64,000 nucleotides of DNA from Terriglobus roseus (GTDB taxonomy: Bacteria; Acidobacteriota; Terriglobia; Terriglobales; Acidobacteriaceae), in assembly GCF_900105625.1 (NCBI RefSeq), contig NZ_FNSD01000001.1, positions 1,178,001 to 1,242,000 on the forward strand. The letters are read 5' to 3'. The notes under the pieces are model-generated. The model saw nothing but the letters and a program-made list of their open reading frames with translations. It made no database searches and was not told where the DNA came from. The position numbers were made by a program, and so were the translations under genes. Below are positions 53,022-62,541 of this stretch, one piece after another. Positions within the stretch are counted from its first letter, which is position 1, and each line of letters begins with the position of its first letter.

Positions 53022-55106
53022 TCACGCATCCATGCATGCGCTAAGCAGGAGTTGTTTCATCTGGTCGGGGGGTTGAGGCTTGCCGAGGAAAAAGCCTTGG
53101 AATAGATCGCACTTCAATCTCGAGAGATGGTCGAATGTGTCCTGATTTTCGATTCCCTCTGCAACAACTTTGAGGCCGAGGGCGTGTGCCATCGTAATGA
53201 TTGCGGCTACTATGGAGCGGGTTCCCTCAGCTGCAGACAGACGATTGACGAAGGAGGAGTCGATCTTAAGGGTATCTAACTCGAGATTGTCAAGTTGCCC
53301 TAAAGACGAGTACCCCACACCGAAGTCATCGACTGAGAAGCAGATGCCGGCATCGGCCAGGATCTTTATCTGACGAGCGGCTTCGTGGATATTACGCAGC
53401 ATTGCGGTCTCCGTAATTTCCATACCAATGAGCGAAGGATCGACCCCGAAATGGGACAGCGAGTCCAGCACTGTGACCGCGAAAGTCGGTGAACTGATCT
53501 CCACGGCAGAAATGTTCAAAGCGATCGGCACCAGGGGTATCCCGGCATCCCTCCAGTTCACTATCTGTGCACACACCTCATTGAAGACCCAAGCGCTTAG
53601 AGGGACAATCAGCCCCCTTTCTTCGGCAATGGATATGAATCTGTTAGGGAACACCATGCCTTGCTTAGGGTGGTGAAGCCGTACGAGCGCTTCGATACTG
53701 TGGATACGCCCTGAGACATTGAGAATTGGCTGAAGGAATAATTCCAATCCTCCTTCTCTTAGTGCCCGACGAAGCGAGACTTCCATGTCGTTCGCTTCAG
53801 AGCTTAGTTGAAGGATTTCCGGAGACATAGAGACCATCTGATTGCCACCGGATTTTTTTGCTCGATACATCGCAGAATCCGCATTTCGCCATAGCGCCGC
53901 GGAATCTGACCCGTCATCCGGGAAAACGGCGATCCCGATACTCGCGGTGATCTCAATCAAAAACTTTTCCGCTTGCATTGGTTGCTTTAATGCGATTCCA
54001 ACCTGCCGTCCGAAGCTCTCAGCTTCTTCATGAAGCGAGATGCCACTGAGAACGAGCGCGAACTCCTCCCCGCCAATGCGGGCCGAAGTATAATTCAGTG
54101 CTTTCAATTGAGACAAACGCATTCCCGCAGTTTGCAGACAGATGTCTCCTACGCCGTGTCCATAGGTGTCGTTGATGTGCTTGAAGCGATCCAGATCGAA
54201 ACAGATCAAGGCACACTTTGTCGATTCGTCGCGTGCTGCCTCAACAGCAGACTTCAGATCTTGTTCCAATGTTGCTCTGTTTCGCAGACCAGTGAGTTGA
54301 TCGTGAGTAGCTTGGAAAAGCAGGTTCGTGCCGGCTTCGTTCGCTGCAAGGATCTCATCCTCCAGCAACATCAACATCATGCCAAAGGCAACAAAATATT
54401 TCGGTATGTTCCAAAACTCGGGATGAACGCGCTGTTCGATACGCAGATGATCGAGGAACACAGCCGCTGGGAAGACTGTCGCCCATGCAATAAGTCCAAG
54501 CAAAACAGTGAGAGTACCTGCGGAAATGCGGCGGATTGTCCCGATATAGGTGAGACCAACTAGAACGTAGACCTGCGTGAGCAGGATTGAAAGTAGCAGG
54601 TCGATCCGGCCATGCAGAATCGCCCAATCGAACCAACAAACGGTCGCAGAAACCGCAGTAGACAGCAGAAGTCGCACGAAGGGCGGGGTACCCTGTAATT
54701 TGGCACTGTAACCGAGCCATCCAACCGTCGCTATTGTCCCAGCAGCGAAATAAGGCAGAGGCGAGGCGAACTCACAAACGGCCATAACCAAGCAGACAAG
54801 GGTTCCGGACCCCGCGATGCCAAGTACCCAAAGCAGGTCATTCCCTATACGTCCCCGATCAGGTCTTGGCGGCGCCGCGAGAAACATAACGCCGCACGCC
54901 AAGAGAGCAGCCATACTGATAGAGCTTACGGTGCGGTTTGCGATAACACCGGACGGCGCCATGAGGCGTACCGCGAAGTGCACAAGTATCATCACCCAAC
55001 CGAAAAGCCATGCACCAACCATCGAAGATGGTCTCTTTTGGTATGTAGAACCGAATAGCAGCACAAGGCAACCGATGATTGTGATGTCGAGGATCTCGCT
55101 CTGCAT
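53022..55106 (-). CDS. membrane GGDEF-EAL protein
   Basis: 694 residues from ATG 55106. The first ~250 residues hold seven or eight hydrophobic helices (IIGCLVLLFGS, GAWLFGWVMILVHFAVRLM, AALLACGVMFLAA, WVLGIAGSGTLVCLVMAVC, LLSILLTQVYVLVGLTYIG, TLTVLLGLIAWATVFPAAVFL). A GGDEF domain follows (HDQLTGLRNRATL, FDLDRFKHINDTYGH, ARIGGEEFALVL near 340) and an EAL domain from about 455 (SIEALVRLHHP, ALNISAVE, GMEITETAM, VDDFGVGYSSL, LKIDSSFV, VAEGIEN, LFQGFFLGKP). Catalytic residues are present in both domains. Integral membrane c-di-GMP enzyme with unknown input. Confidence 0.95.
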   Translation of the reverse strand: MQSEILDITIIGCLVLLFGSTYQKRPSSMVGAWLFGWVMILVHFAVRLMAPSGVIANRTVSSISMAALLACGVMFLAAPPRPDRGRIGNDLLWVLGIAGSGTLVCLVMAVCEFASPLPYFAAGTIATVGWLGYSAKLQGTPPFVRLLLSTAVSATVCWFDWAILHGRIDLLLSILLTQVYVLVGLTYIGTIRRISAGTLTVLLGLIAWATVFPAAVFLDHLRIEQRVHPEFWNIPKYFVAFGMMLMLLEDEILAANEAGTNLLFQATHDQLTGLRNRATLEQDLKSAVEAARDESTKCALICFDLDRFKHINDTYGHGVGDICLQTAGMRLSQLKALNYTSARIGGEEFALVLSGISLHEEAESFGRQVGIALKQPMQAEKFLIEITASIGIAVFPDDGSDSAALWRNADSAMYRAKKSGGNQMVSMSPEILQLSSEANDMEVSLRRALREGGLELFLQPILNVSGRIHSIEALVRLHHPKQGMVFPNRFISIAEERGLIVPLSAWVFNEVCAQIVNWRDAGIPLVPIALNISAVEISSPTFAVTVLDSLSHFGVDPSLIGMEITETAMLRNIHEAARQIKILADAGICFSVDDFGVGYSSLGQLDNLELDTLKIDSSFVNRLSAAEGTRSIVAAIITMAHALGLKVVAEGIENQDTFDHLSRLKCDLFQGFFLGKPQPPDQMKQLLLSACMDA

Positions 55107-55159
55107 GCCTCACCCTCTGATGATGGAGTTCTACGTTACGTACATCCCGCTCGTTCTTG

Positions 55160-55690
55160 TCACCCGCTTCGAGAATAAATGCACCAGTTTTGCGCAAGCT
55201 TCTGTCCCGAAATGTAGACCTCCGGGACATCTTGACAGGTCACGAGCACCCCTTCGGTCTGGCCCGAGTCACCGAAGACTGGACTGTAGCTGTAGGTCCA
55301 ATACACATCCTGGAGAGCGCCGTCTCGTTTGATTGGTACAAGTCTGTTCTCGAAGAAAACAGGTCTTCCTTGCTGCATCACGGCCTCGACCTGAGGAGAG
55401 ACGAGCTCCCAGGCTTCAATCCAGCACTCCTTCGCAAGCTGCCCCAGGCCCGCAGGATGTTTCTCTCCCATGAGCGGCCGGTACGCATCGTTATAGAACT
55501 GCACCCCATCGCCTCTCCACCAGATGGAAGTCGGGAACCCGCATCCGAGCATCAGGTTCACCGCGCTTATCAGGTTGTTCGGCCAGCTGTGGATGGGACC
55601 TACAGATGTGAAGCTCCAATTATGGGAACGGATCAACTCCGCCATCTCTGAGGATTCGTGGATGAGTTCCGAGCTGGTGCGGGTTAGCAT
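55160..55690 (-). pseudogene. PAS domain of a sensor kinase, 3' truncated
   Basis: ATG 55690 (MLTRTSSELIHESSEMAELIRSHNW). The sequence matches the PAS-like N-terminal domain of large hybrid kinases: SVGPIHSWPNNLISAVNLMLGCGFPTSIWWRGDGVQFYNDAYRPLMGEKHPAGLGQ, EAWELVSPQVEAVM, TYSYSPVFGDSGQTEGVLVTC. Where the family continues with TTERVLxERRLR and further domains, here VPEVYISGQKLAQNWCIYSRSG and a stop follow. Kinase and receiver are missing, so it is a stump bordering the neighbouring GGDEF gene. Confidence 0.65.
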
Positions 55691-55837
55691 GTCTTGTTCT
55701 CGTTTGCTGGGCAGGTTGGTGCGCTGGGGCAGGAAGCGACTTCGATTGTCTCTCATGCGCTACCGAGTAGGCGAATCGCAGAAAGCAGGAGCAGTTCACT
55801 CCTGAATCGCGCGAGAGCGCTCGCGTTACACTCACCC

Positions 55838-57685
55838 ATGAGCGAGCCGCCGACCACGAACGCGCGCAGACGGATTCTGCTCCAAAGAACCCATCGCTGG
55901 ATGCTGCCGCTATATCTCGCAGCGGCGTCCAGCTTGAGCATGTGGGTAGCCTTTCAATGGTTTGCGGATGCTAGCCACGTCATCTGGGTCTGGCCTGTCA
56001 CTGCCGTGCAGCTCGGCATCCTTCTGCCGTTTTGGTCCGATGTCAGATTGCGACTCTGGTCGATAGGTTGTGGCTTGGTAGCAAATGCAATCGCTGCAAG
56101 GCTCCTGGGGACGCCGCTGTGGTTTTCCTTAGCGATCAGTCTTACGAGCGCATTCGATGTGACCGTCGCTGGCGCGATCCTCTCAAGAGGAGTTTCCGGT
56201 TTCGAGGATCTCAAAAGCCGTGCCAGTTTCAAGCTGTTCGCAACGGCTGCCTTCGTCGCACCTGTTGTCAGCGGATTGCTGGCAACTCTCCCCGTATCTA
56301 GTTTGTTGCACGGACCATTCGGGCGCGTCCTTGTCACCTCTATCCTGAGCGACGCTATCGGCATTGCCGTTTTGGTGCCAGTGATTCTGTTCTGCCTCAC
56401 GGGAAAGTACCGGGATCCGCGCAAGCTCGCTCCGCACCTGCCGCCCGGCGTGCTTCCTGCGATCCTCTTCACAGCCGTTGTGGTTGGCGTCTTCAGTCAG
56501 TCGATCTACCCCCTCCTGTTCCTTATCTTCCCTCCGCTTGTCTTATTGATCATGGTCATGGGCCTGGAAGGAGCGATCTTTGCGAATGTAGCGCTGGTTC
56601 TGATTGCTTGCTATGCCACGGCACACGGGCATGGGCCGCTGTGGCTGTCCCGCGATGTGCAATGGGAAGAGCGCCTCGTGATCCTGCAAATCTTTCTTTG
56701 GGTAGCCATGGTCACGGGATTACCGATCGGTGCACTTCTGGACGAACAGCGCCGAGCGGAGATCAAGGCCAACGATGCTCGCTCGATCTACATGACCTTG
56801 CTCGAGAACACAGCCGACATGATCATCCTGTCGTCGTTTGACGGCGAGCAGCGATTCATTACAGCGGCGAGTGAGGCGCTCACAGGCTGGACACCCGAGG
56901 AGTTCGCAAAACTGGACCGCTTGAGCACCTTCCATCCAGAAGATCTTCCCGTAGCGGATATGGTCATCAGCAGCATGAAGGAAGGAAAGCGCGAGCATCA
57001 ATTCCGTTATCGCCTTCGCCAGAAATCGGGCGGCTGGCGTTGGGTCGAAGCATCGGCGCGTGCGTACTTCGACGATTTCACCGGAGAAGTGCGCGGGTAC
57101 GTCGGAACGATCCGGGACATCTCGTCTGTCGTGAAGACAGAGGAAGCGCGGGAGCAACTCTCGCTCGCACAGGAAGGACTCGAACTGATGGCGAGGACCG
57201 ATGCCCTCACGAGCCTGCCTAACCGGCGGGCCTTCGACAATGCCCTCGACCAGTACATCCTTGGCTACCGGTCTGAGGTCCAAGGCGTTCTGTTGATATT
57301 GGACATCGATTTCTTCAAGTCCTTCAATGATGAGTACGGACACCAAGCAGGAGATGAATGCTTGCGCAAGGTCGGGCAGGCCATCAGCTCCTCTCTCATA
57401 CGGTCCACTGATACTGCTGCAAGGTGGGGCGGCGAGGAATTCTGCGTGTTGATGCCTGGCGCGCCGGTGCATGTCTCGGAGCGCGTCGCGCTCAATGTGC
57501 TCGATGCTGTCAGAGGGCTCCGCATCCCACACGCTGGAAACCCAGAAGGCATCGTCACGTTGAGTATTGGTATCGCCCAGCGAACTGAGGCGAACGAAGA
57601 TCCAAGCCTCTGGGTTCAACGGGCTGACGCAGCTTTGTATGCGAGTAAACGCAGCGGGAAGAATCGCTTTACGGTAGCTACCTGA
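55838..57685 (+). CDS. MASE1-PAS-GGDEF diguanylate cyclase
   Basis: 615 residues. ATG 55838 is preferred: upstream codons overlap the divergent kinase stump and are not natural. Residues ~20-310 are a MASE1-type sensor with about eight helices (SHVIWVWPVTAVQLGILLPFW, GPFGRVLVTSILSDAIGIAVLVPVILFCLTG). A PAS/PAC domain covers ~320-440 (LENTADMIILSSFDGEQRFITAASEALTGWTPEEF, HQFRYRLRQKSGGWRWVEASARAYFDD). The GGDEF domain ends the protein (TDALTSLPNRRAF, LDIDFFKSFNDEYGH, RWGGEEFCVLM near 530). RSTD five residues before the loop is a canonical inhibitory site. Expected active cyclase with product inhibition. Confidence 0.95.
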   Translation: MSEPPTTNARRRILLQRTHRWMLPLYLAAASSLSMWVAFQWFADASHVIWVWPVTAVQLGILLPFWSDVRLRLWSIGCGLVANAIAARLLGTPLWFSLAISLTSAFDVTVAGAILSRGVSGFEDLKSRASFKLFATAAFVAPVVSGLLATLPVSSLLHGPFGRVLVTSILSDAIGIAVLVPVILFCLTGKYRDPRKLAPHLPPGVLPAILFTAVVVGVFSQSIYPLLFLIFPPLVLLIMVMGLEGAIFANVALVLIACYATAHGHGPLWLSRDVQWEERLVILQIFLWVAMVTGLPIGALLDEQRRAEIKANDARSIYMTLLENTADMIILSSFDGEQRFITAASEALTGWTPEEFAKLDRLSTFHPEDLPVADMVISSMKEGKREHQFRYRLRQKSGGWRWVEASARAYFDDFTGEVRGYVGTIRDISSVVKTEEAREQLSLAQEGLELMARTDALTSLPNRRAFDNALDQYILGYRSEVQGVLLILDIDFFKSFNDEYGHQAGDECLRKVGQAISSSLIRSTDTAARWGGEEFCVLMPGAPVHVSERVALNVLDAVRGLRIPHAGNPEGIVTLSIGIAQRTEANEDPSLWVQRADAALYASKRSGKNRFTVAT

Positions 57686-58070
57686 GAAAGTGGAACACCT
57701 CGAGATCAGCTCAGCCTGTAGATGTTTCCGCATCGCGGACATCCCGTGCGATCTCTTGGTCGTAGGCGATCTCGTCTCCTGACGCAAATGCAGCGGGTCG
57801 TTCAAATCAACCAGCCCACCGAACTCTCGATCGGCGTAGTGGCGACCACCAGATAGAACCTCGTCATCGGTCAGGCTTAGGTCTATGCCGTCGTTCCCAA
57901 GCTCATGTGTGCCAAATAATTCGAACAGAAGTGTGCCACATAGCTAGACAAGCGACAGCCAATGCACAGTACAACGACCGCACACGGGCCCTGAGTGCCG
58001 CGGCATACTGGTATCAGTTCATCAGGATAACTTTATGTCCGTTGGACTTCTCAACTTCATGTTACTCAGC
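57686..58070. other. short relics and a TGTGCCA repeat pair
   Basis: On the complement, 57714-57905 reads DDEVLSGGRHYADREFGGLVDLNDPLH and, one frame over, ASGDEIAYDQEIARDVRDAETSTG. This suggests a decayed small gene of unknown family. TGTGCCA occurs at 57907 and 57932 in a context resembling IS21-type terminal repeats (GTGTGCCAAATAATTCGAAC). No transposase is present. Confidence 0.35.
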
Positions 58071-58705
58071 CTATGGACGAGCGGCAGCTTCGATCGTGGC
58101 GCGAAGTTCTGCGTTCTCAGCATCGAGCACGGCTAGGCGGTCTTGCAAGCGGCGGAGAGCCGGCTGCAACTCTTCTGCCGTGTACCGCGGAGTGATGTGC
58201 TGAGGGCAGTTCCAGTCGAAGCCCTCGATATGTATGAGGATGGCGCGCTCGGGAATGTCCTTCGGATCGGCGGTGCGCAGGCGGTCGATCAGCGTGGCAG
58301 ATTCGGAGTCGTTTTCGTGAATCTCGACGCGGCCAAGGATCTTCAACCGCGTCTGGTTTGGGTAGTCCATGAAGAAGAGTGCTACACGCGCGTCGTGCTC
58401 TAGGTTGCCAAGCGAGATGTACTGCTTGTTGCCTCGCAGGTCCGCGAAGCCGACAGATCGGGTGCGAGAAGCTTCACGAAGCCAGCGGCACCGCCGCGAT
58501 GCTGGATATAAGGCCAACCGGTCTCGCTGACCGAGGCCATGTAAAAGCTGTCACGCATCGAGAGGAACGTCTCTTCGCTGATGCCCAGGCTTCGACCGGT
58601 CGTCCCGCTTTGGGCCATACGCCCATACTGGCGACGGCTGCCGTGCTCCTGCTGACGTGCTTTGACGAGGTCTGTGAAGGCAATCTCATGGAAGCGGTTT
58701 CCCAT
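58071..58705 (-). pseudogene. pyridoxamine-5'-phosphate-oxidase-family protein, frameshifted
   Basis: ATG 58705: NRFHEIAFTDLVKARQQEHGSRRQY, SEETFLSMRDSFYMASVSETGWPYIQHRGGAAGFVKLLAPD. Near 58455 the frame breaks and the homology continues one frame over as SVGFADLRGNKQYISLGNLEHDARVALFFMDYPNQTRLKILGRVEIHE. It ends with a helical AEELQPALRRLQDRLAVLDAENAELRATIEAAA. The sum is a full ~205-residue FMN-binding split-barrel protein. A single-base loss explains it, so either a pseudogene or a sequencing error. Confidence 0.75.
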
Positions 58706-58897
58706 GTAGTGATCTTATGCTCTTCGCTATCGAAGACTCTGGGTGATCTGAAGACTGCAGTGAAGGGCTTAGCCCTGGCCGCCCGGACTGAGCTTTTACA
58801 GACTCACAGCCTATGACGGAGCCCATCGAGAATAACTCACCCAAAGCTGCAAATCGTTTCATCGTCATCGACGAGGAGCACGCGTGAGGAAGAGCCT

Positions 58898-59914
58898 CTA
58901 TTTCGAAGCAGACTCCGGGTACGCATGATATAGGGGCGGGGTGTTTACACGGATAACTTCATAGCTTTCCGCGCACATCTCTTCGCGGCGAACAGCACCT
59001 TGAGCACGATCCATTCCTATGGGGAGAGAGCAGTGCACCGGGCGCGCCGACTCGACTTTTCTCTTTAAGTCCGAACTATACTGCGGGAGCGTTGTGAGGT
59101 AGGACACGATGTTCAGAATATCCTCATCCGTCAAGGCTGCAACAGTCCCCTTCATCAAAGCAGCATTGCTTCCGTCTCGTGCACCGGTTTTGAAATCATA
59201 AAGCTGCCGACCGATAGCGCTCGGTGAGCGACCCGCAATAGGTGGGACGAGTCCTCCCGTGCCATGCAGGCCAGTTCCATGACAGGTAGCGCAAGCAGTT
59301 GTTTTGTCTCCACCTGTTTCCACGAGGATCTTTCCTTTCGCGATGCTCCCTTTGGGGACATAGGCTATGAAACCGGAGGACGCGTCGCGCATACTGGTCC
59401 GGTTCGCGTCAACGGGCAGCTCTACGATTCTGTTCCCAATCGGTTCTGTTCCGCCTTCCGCGATAGCGATGAAACGATACCCAGCAAGTTCCGTTTTGGG
59501 CACGACGTCAGCCTCAATCACCTGGACCCACTTTGCGGGCGGTATCGATGCGAAGTACTCCGCCGCGTCCTTCGCTTCCGCTGGACTGATGTTCGCTGCC
59601 ACAGGGAGCATACTGCGTACGCTCATTCCCGGCACGGAGGCGTCACGACGGCCGTTCCTGAACTCCTCCATTTGCTGCTCAATGTAGGCGGCAGGAAGAG
59701 CATTCAATGCGGCCGTGTCCGGCTTACCTCGTCCGTTAGCGAGATGGCACTCGGCGCAAGCACGGTAATTCACTCCGCCGTGCGCCACAGGTGCAGGCAT
59801 TGTTGGATGGTCATCAGGTCTCTTTTTTCCCATACAGGAATCGCCACGGTGGCCGGAACCAGTCACCCTCCGACGAGATCGATGATGACCACTGTAGGCC
59901 TTTGACTGCTTCAA
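58898..59914 (-). CDS. dihaem cytochrome c, N-terminus doubtful
   Basis: Up to 338 residues. Two haem sites: C53-AEC-H57 (RACAECHLANGRGKPD) and CATCHGTGLHG near residue 210. Met ligand candidates lie in GMSVRSML and LMKGTVA. The pattern (PPMPxxVAHG, YIxQQMxEFRNGRR, GGxKTxxCATCHGxGLxG, PPIAGRSPSAIGRQLYDFKxGxR, MxxVVAxLTDxDILxIxxYL) is that of class I dihaem c-type cytochromes of periplasmic electron transfer. The N-terminal ~30 residues are arginine/serine-rich with no signal peptide, unlike the family. The true start has probably been lost by frameshift, so the gene may be 5'-damaged. The last ~40 residues also look like an extension. Confidence 0.75.
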   Translation of the reverse strand: MKQSKAYSGHHRSRRRVTGSGHRGDSCMGKKRPDDHPTMPAPVAHGGVNYRACAECHLANGRGKPDTAALNALPAAYIEQQMEEFRNGRRDASVPGMSVRSMLPVAANISPAEAKDAAEYFASIPPAKWVQVIEADVVPKTELAGYRFIAIAEGGTEPIGNRIVELPVDANRTSMRDASSGFIAYVPKGSIAKGKILVETGGDKTTACATCHGTGLHGTGGLVPPIAGRSPSAIGRQLYDFKTGARDGSNAALMKGTVAALTDEDILNIVSYLTTLPQYSSDLKRKVESARPVHCSLPIGMDRAQGAVRREEMCAESYEVIRVNTPPLYHAYPESASK

Positions 59915-60059
59915 GCGGACGCAATCACGATAGTTCGCCGTTAGCCTGTGAAGGCTCTCACGTGCGAGAGACGTAAAGGCATGCCCGACATCCAGACTTG
60001 CTGACTGCCGTCATGCATCGGTCCGATGAGCATAACGACGCCGCGCGCCTTTGCGTCTG

Positions 60060-60302
60060 TTACGACATAACCCCATTGACGCTCGCAACACGTTTGGCTG
60101 CGAGCCATATCTCTACATGGAGTGAAACAGTATTGGAAAGGACCTTTCTTAGGCTCTCAGTTGCGTCCGCTTCTGCGAAAAAGAAACGCATCAGACTCTC
60201 CAGTTGACCCTGATCTATACCAGTTATTCGGTCAAGGAGCATATCAGCAGATAACGGCAAATCAACACGCAATAACTCAAAGCGCCCATCGTGGAGCTGC
60301 AC
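60060..60302 (-). CDS. hypothetical protein, 80 residues
   Basis: From ATG 60302: MQLHDGRFELLRVDLPLSADMLLDRITGIDQGQLESLMRFFFAEADATESLRKVLSN, then EIWLAAKRVAS. Soluble, alternating strand/helix pattern, not recognised. The natural composition supports it moderately. Confidence 0.45.
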   Translation of the reverse strand: MQLHDGRFELLRVDLPLSADMLLDRITGIDQGQLESLMRFFFAEADATESLRKVLSNTVSLHVEIWLAAKRVASVNGVMS

Positions 60303-60750
60303 GGCGGCGCCTCAGACCGAGCCGTACGACTTCCGAGGCAATTAGCTCTCACCTCCGCTGTCGAACATCCATCACTTCTGGAAATGACTGATCATTGTTC
60401 GGTCCTAGTGCCCAGCGCGCCGATATTATAAGCTAGCAGACGGCACCTACCGCGTTGCTCATCATTCTTCTCATTCCTGTGCTGAGCAGTCACAGACCAC
60501 CCTGGGAACGCGGTGGCCTCTGCTGTGGCGACCGGCCAATTTGCGGCCTCGGTCCGCGCGATGTCCCATTCGTCTACAGGATCGTCGGGCTACCAATCTC
60601 GACACTTCACGCGTCGCCAGATACCCTCTGGAACGTCAGCTTCGAACCATTTTCAGTGATGCGGGGCACTTCTTTTGTCCATGTACGGCTCCATAGCGCC
60701 TGAGAAATGCGTATGGTGGCCAACTTCTGGACGGTGTCAGTCGTTAAACG
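60303..60750. other. no gene recognised
   Basis: Short frames only. Downstream flank of the phosphatase gene. Confidence 0.4.
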
Positions 60751-61962
60751 CTATGTGAGTGCTACGACCATGACTGAGGCGTCGTCATAAAAGTGGTCTT
60801 CGGCGAACGCTCGCACTTCGCGCATGATTTGTGAGCGAATCGCGTGTGCGGATGATCCGCCGTGCCGTGCTGCGTCGATCATGCGCTGCTCGCCGAATTC
60901 TTCTTCCGTGGCATTGAAGGCTTCGGTTACGCCGTCCGTCGAGAGCAGCAGGCAGTCACCCGGCCGCAGTTGCAGTACGTTATCTCCGTAGCTGGCGTCA
61001 GGCAGAAGACCGAGTACAGGGCCAGTGCCGGGCATGAGGATTGCATCCTCGCCACGCAGGAGCAGCGGCGGATTGTGCCCGGCGAGTTCGTAGGTCAACG
61101 ACATCCGTGCGCGGTCGAGGATGGCATAGGCCAAGGTGACAAATCGTCCCGGCGGCAGGTTAGCGCAGAGCGCATCATTCAAACGCTGGCAGAGACGAGC
61201 GGGGCTGTTCTCATTCGGGGCGAACGCGCGGAAGCTTGCCATGAGATTCGCCGTGATGAGCGCCGCGCTCATGCCCTTGCCTGATACGTCTGCCAGGCAG
61301 AAGCCGATGCGTGTGTCGCTGAGCACGATGACATCGAAGAAGTCTCCGCTGACCGTACGTGCGGGCTGCCATGCGCAACTGATCTCGACGCCTGCGATCT
61401 GCGGAATGGTTCGCGGTAAGAGGCTGGACTGGATGTCGAAGGCTGCCTGCAGTTCTGATGCGTGCGAATCAATCTGCTGCTGGCCGTACTGCACCTGCTG
61501 CGCGAGTTGCGCATTGAGCGCCTGCATGCGAAGGCGCGCGCTGACGAACAGGTAGTCCGCGATGCCAATGATGAAGACGATCAGGGCGGCAAACGGAATG
61601 TCGCCGCGCTGCCAATCCCGAAGATCGTTAACGGGAATCCGCAGGATGAGGTGATCCAGCACACCACCTACAACGCTCGATATAAAGGACACGGGCAACA
61701 ACAGTGCAGTGTAGATAATCCAGTCGCGCGGGAACGGTTGGTCTGCAAAGAGGGAGCTTGCGGAGGACAACAGCAGAGAGACGGCATTGCCGGCAATGAG
61801 CGTGTAGATGAGCGTGCTGACAAAGTTGTCATGCCCGACCAGCAACCATTCTATGCCGAACACCGCGGAAGCGACGCCGAGCAGGTACACCTGCGAAAGC
61901 AGGACTCCAGAGCCGAAGAGACCTTCGTACTGCGACAGACCGTTCATGAGCCATTTGAGCAA
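60751..61962 (-). CDS. membrane SpoIIE/PP2C-type serine phosphatase (RsbU-like)
   Basis: 403 residues from ATG 61962. Five or so N-terminal helices (VYLLGVASAVFGIEWLLVG, FVSTLIYTLIAGNAVSLLL, DWIIYTALLLPVSFISSVVGG, FAALIVFIIGIADYLFVSARL). A coiled linker (MQALNAQLAQQVQYGQQQIDSH) follows, then a PPM/SpoIIE domain: QSSLLPRTIPQIAGVEISCAWQPARTVSGDFFDV, GFCLADVSGKGMSAALITANL, LTLAYAILD-type strand, GHNPPLLLR, PVLGLLPD, LLLSTDGVTEAFN, YDDASVMVV. Metal-binding aspartates (GDFFD, LADVSGKG, STDGVTE, DDAS) are all present. It likely dephosphorylates an anti-sigma-antagonist; no STAS or HPK partner lies in the window. Confidence 0.93.
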   Translation of the reverse strand: MLKWLMNGLSQYEGLFGSGVLLSQVYLLGVASAVFGIEWLLVGHDNFVSTLIYTLIAGNAVSLLLSSASSLFADQPFPRDWIIYTALLLPVSFISSVVGGVLDHLILRIPVNDLRDWQRGDIPFAALIVFIIGIADYLFVSARLRMQALNAQLAQQVQYGQQQIDSHASELQAAFDIQSSLLPRTIPQIAGVEISCAWQPARTVSGDFFDVIVLSDTRIGFCLADVSGKGMSAALITANLMASFRAFAPNENSPARLCQRLNDALCANLPPGRFVTLAYAILDRARMSLTYELAGHNPPLLLRGEDAILMPGTGPVLGLLPDASYGDNVLQLRPGDCLLLSTDGVTEAFNATEEEFGEQRMIDAARHGGSSAHAIRSQIMREVRAFAEDHFYDDASVMVVALT

Positions 61963-62541
61963 TTGTTTGTCCTCGGCGTTGCTGGCACTAGAAGCAACTG
62001 CAGTCTCCCATGCGAGTCATCCCGTGTTGCAAAGTCGTAGGATGGTGGCCCTTAGAGCGAGATGAATGATCGCACGCTCTAACTTCCTTGACTAGGCTAT
62101 ATGACGCTTGATGACTTGCGGACCGTCGCCCTAGCGGCCCACGCGACGCCACTACACCGATTCAGTACCGCACATATAGGCGGGACCTGCAGCGCCTCAT
62201 GCATAGGAGCGGATGATTGCGAAGCTGCATATGAAAAGAACCCGCGACAAACGTGCCTCCTGCAAGATTGCGGGCGAGCCGCAAGAACCGTCCGGCGCTT
62301 GCTGCAACACTGTTTTTTGCTGCCTGTAGATGGCCTGGGCCAACGGTTCGATCAAAGGGTGTCGCTCCCGGATCCAAGGAGACTGCGCCTCGGGCAACGC
62401 TCCTTCTCGATCGCCCATTTGCGGGCTTCAGTCGCGCTCGGAGATGCCTTCGCTCCAACCGCAGCTCTCTTCAGTCCACGCGGTTCGTTCTTCTTCCTGG
62501 GTTGGTTGGGAGATGCTGCTTATCAGGAATAGTCTAGGCTC
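61963..62541. other. 0.58 kb, no gene recognised
   Basis: Open frames on both strands are arginine- and serine-rich, with no motif. Contains promoters of the divergent phosphatase and Crp/Fnr genes. Confidence 0.4.

Noticed and set aside
57907-57940. TGTGCCA repeated 25 bases apart, like an IS21-family end
   Set aside because: Single end only, with no transposase or partner end nearby.
62101-62532. 143-codon plus-strand frame before the Crp/Fnr gene
   Set aside because: Arginine/serine/cysteine-rich translation without motif. Minus-strand frames are equally open.
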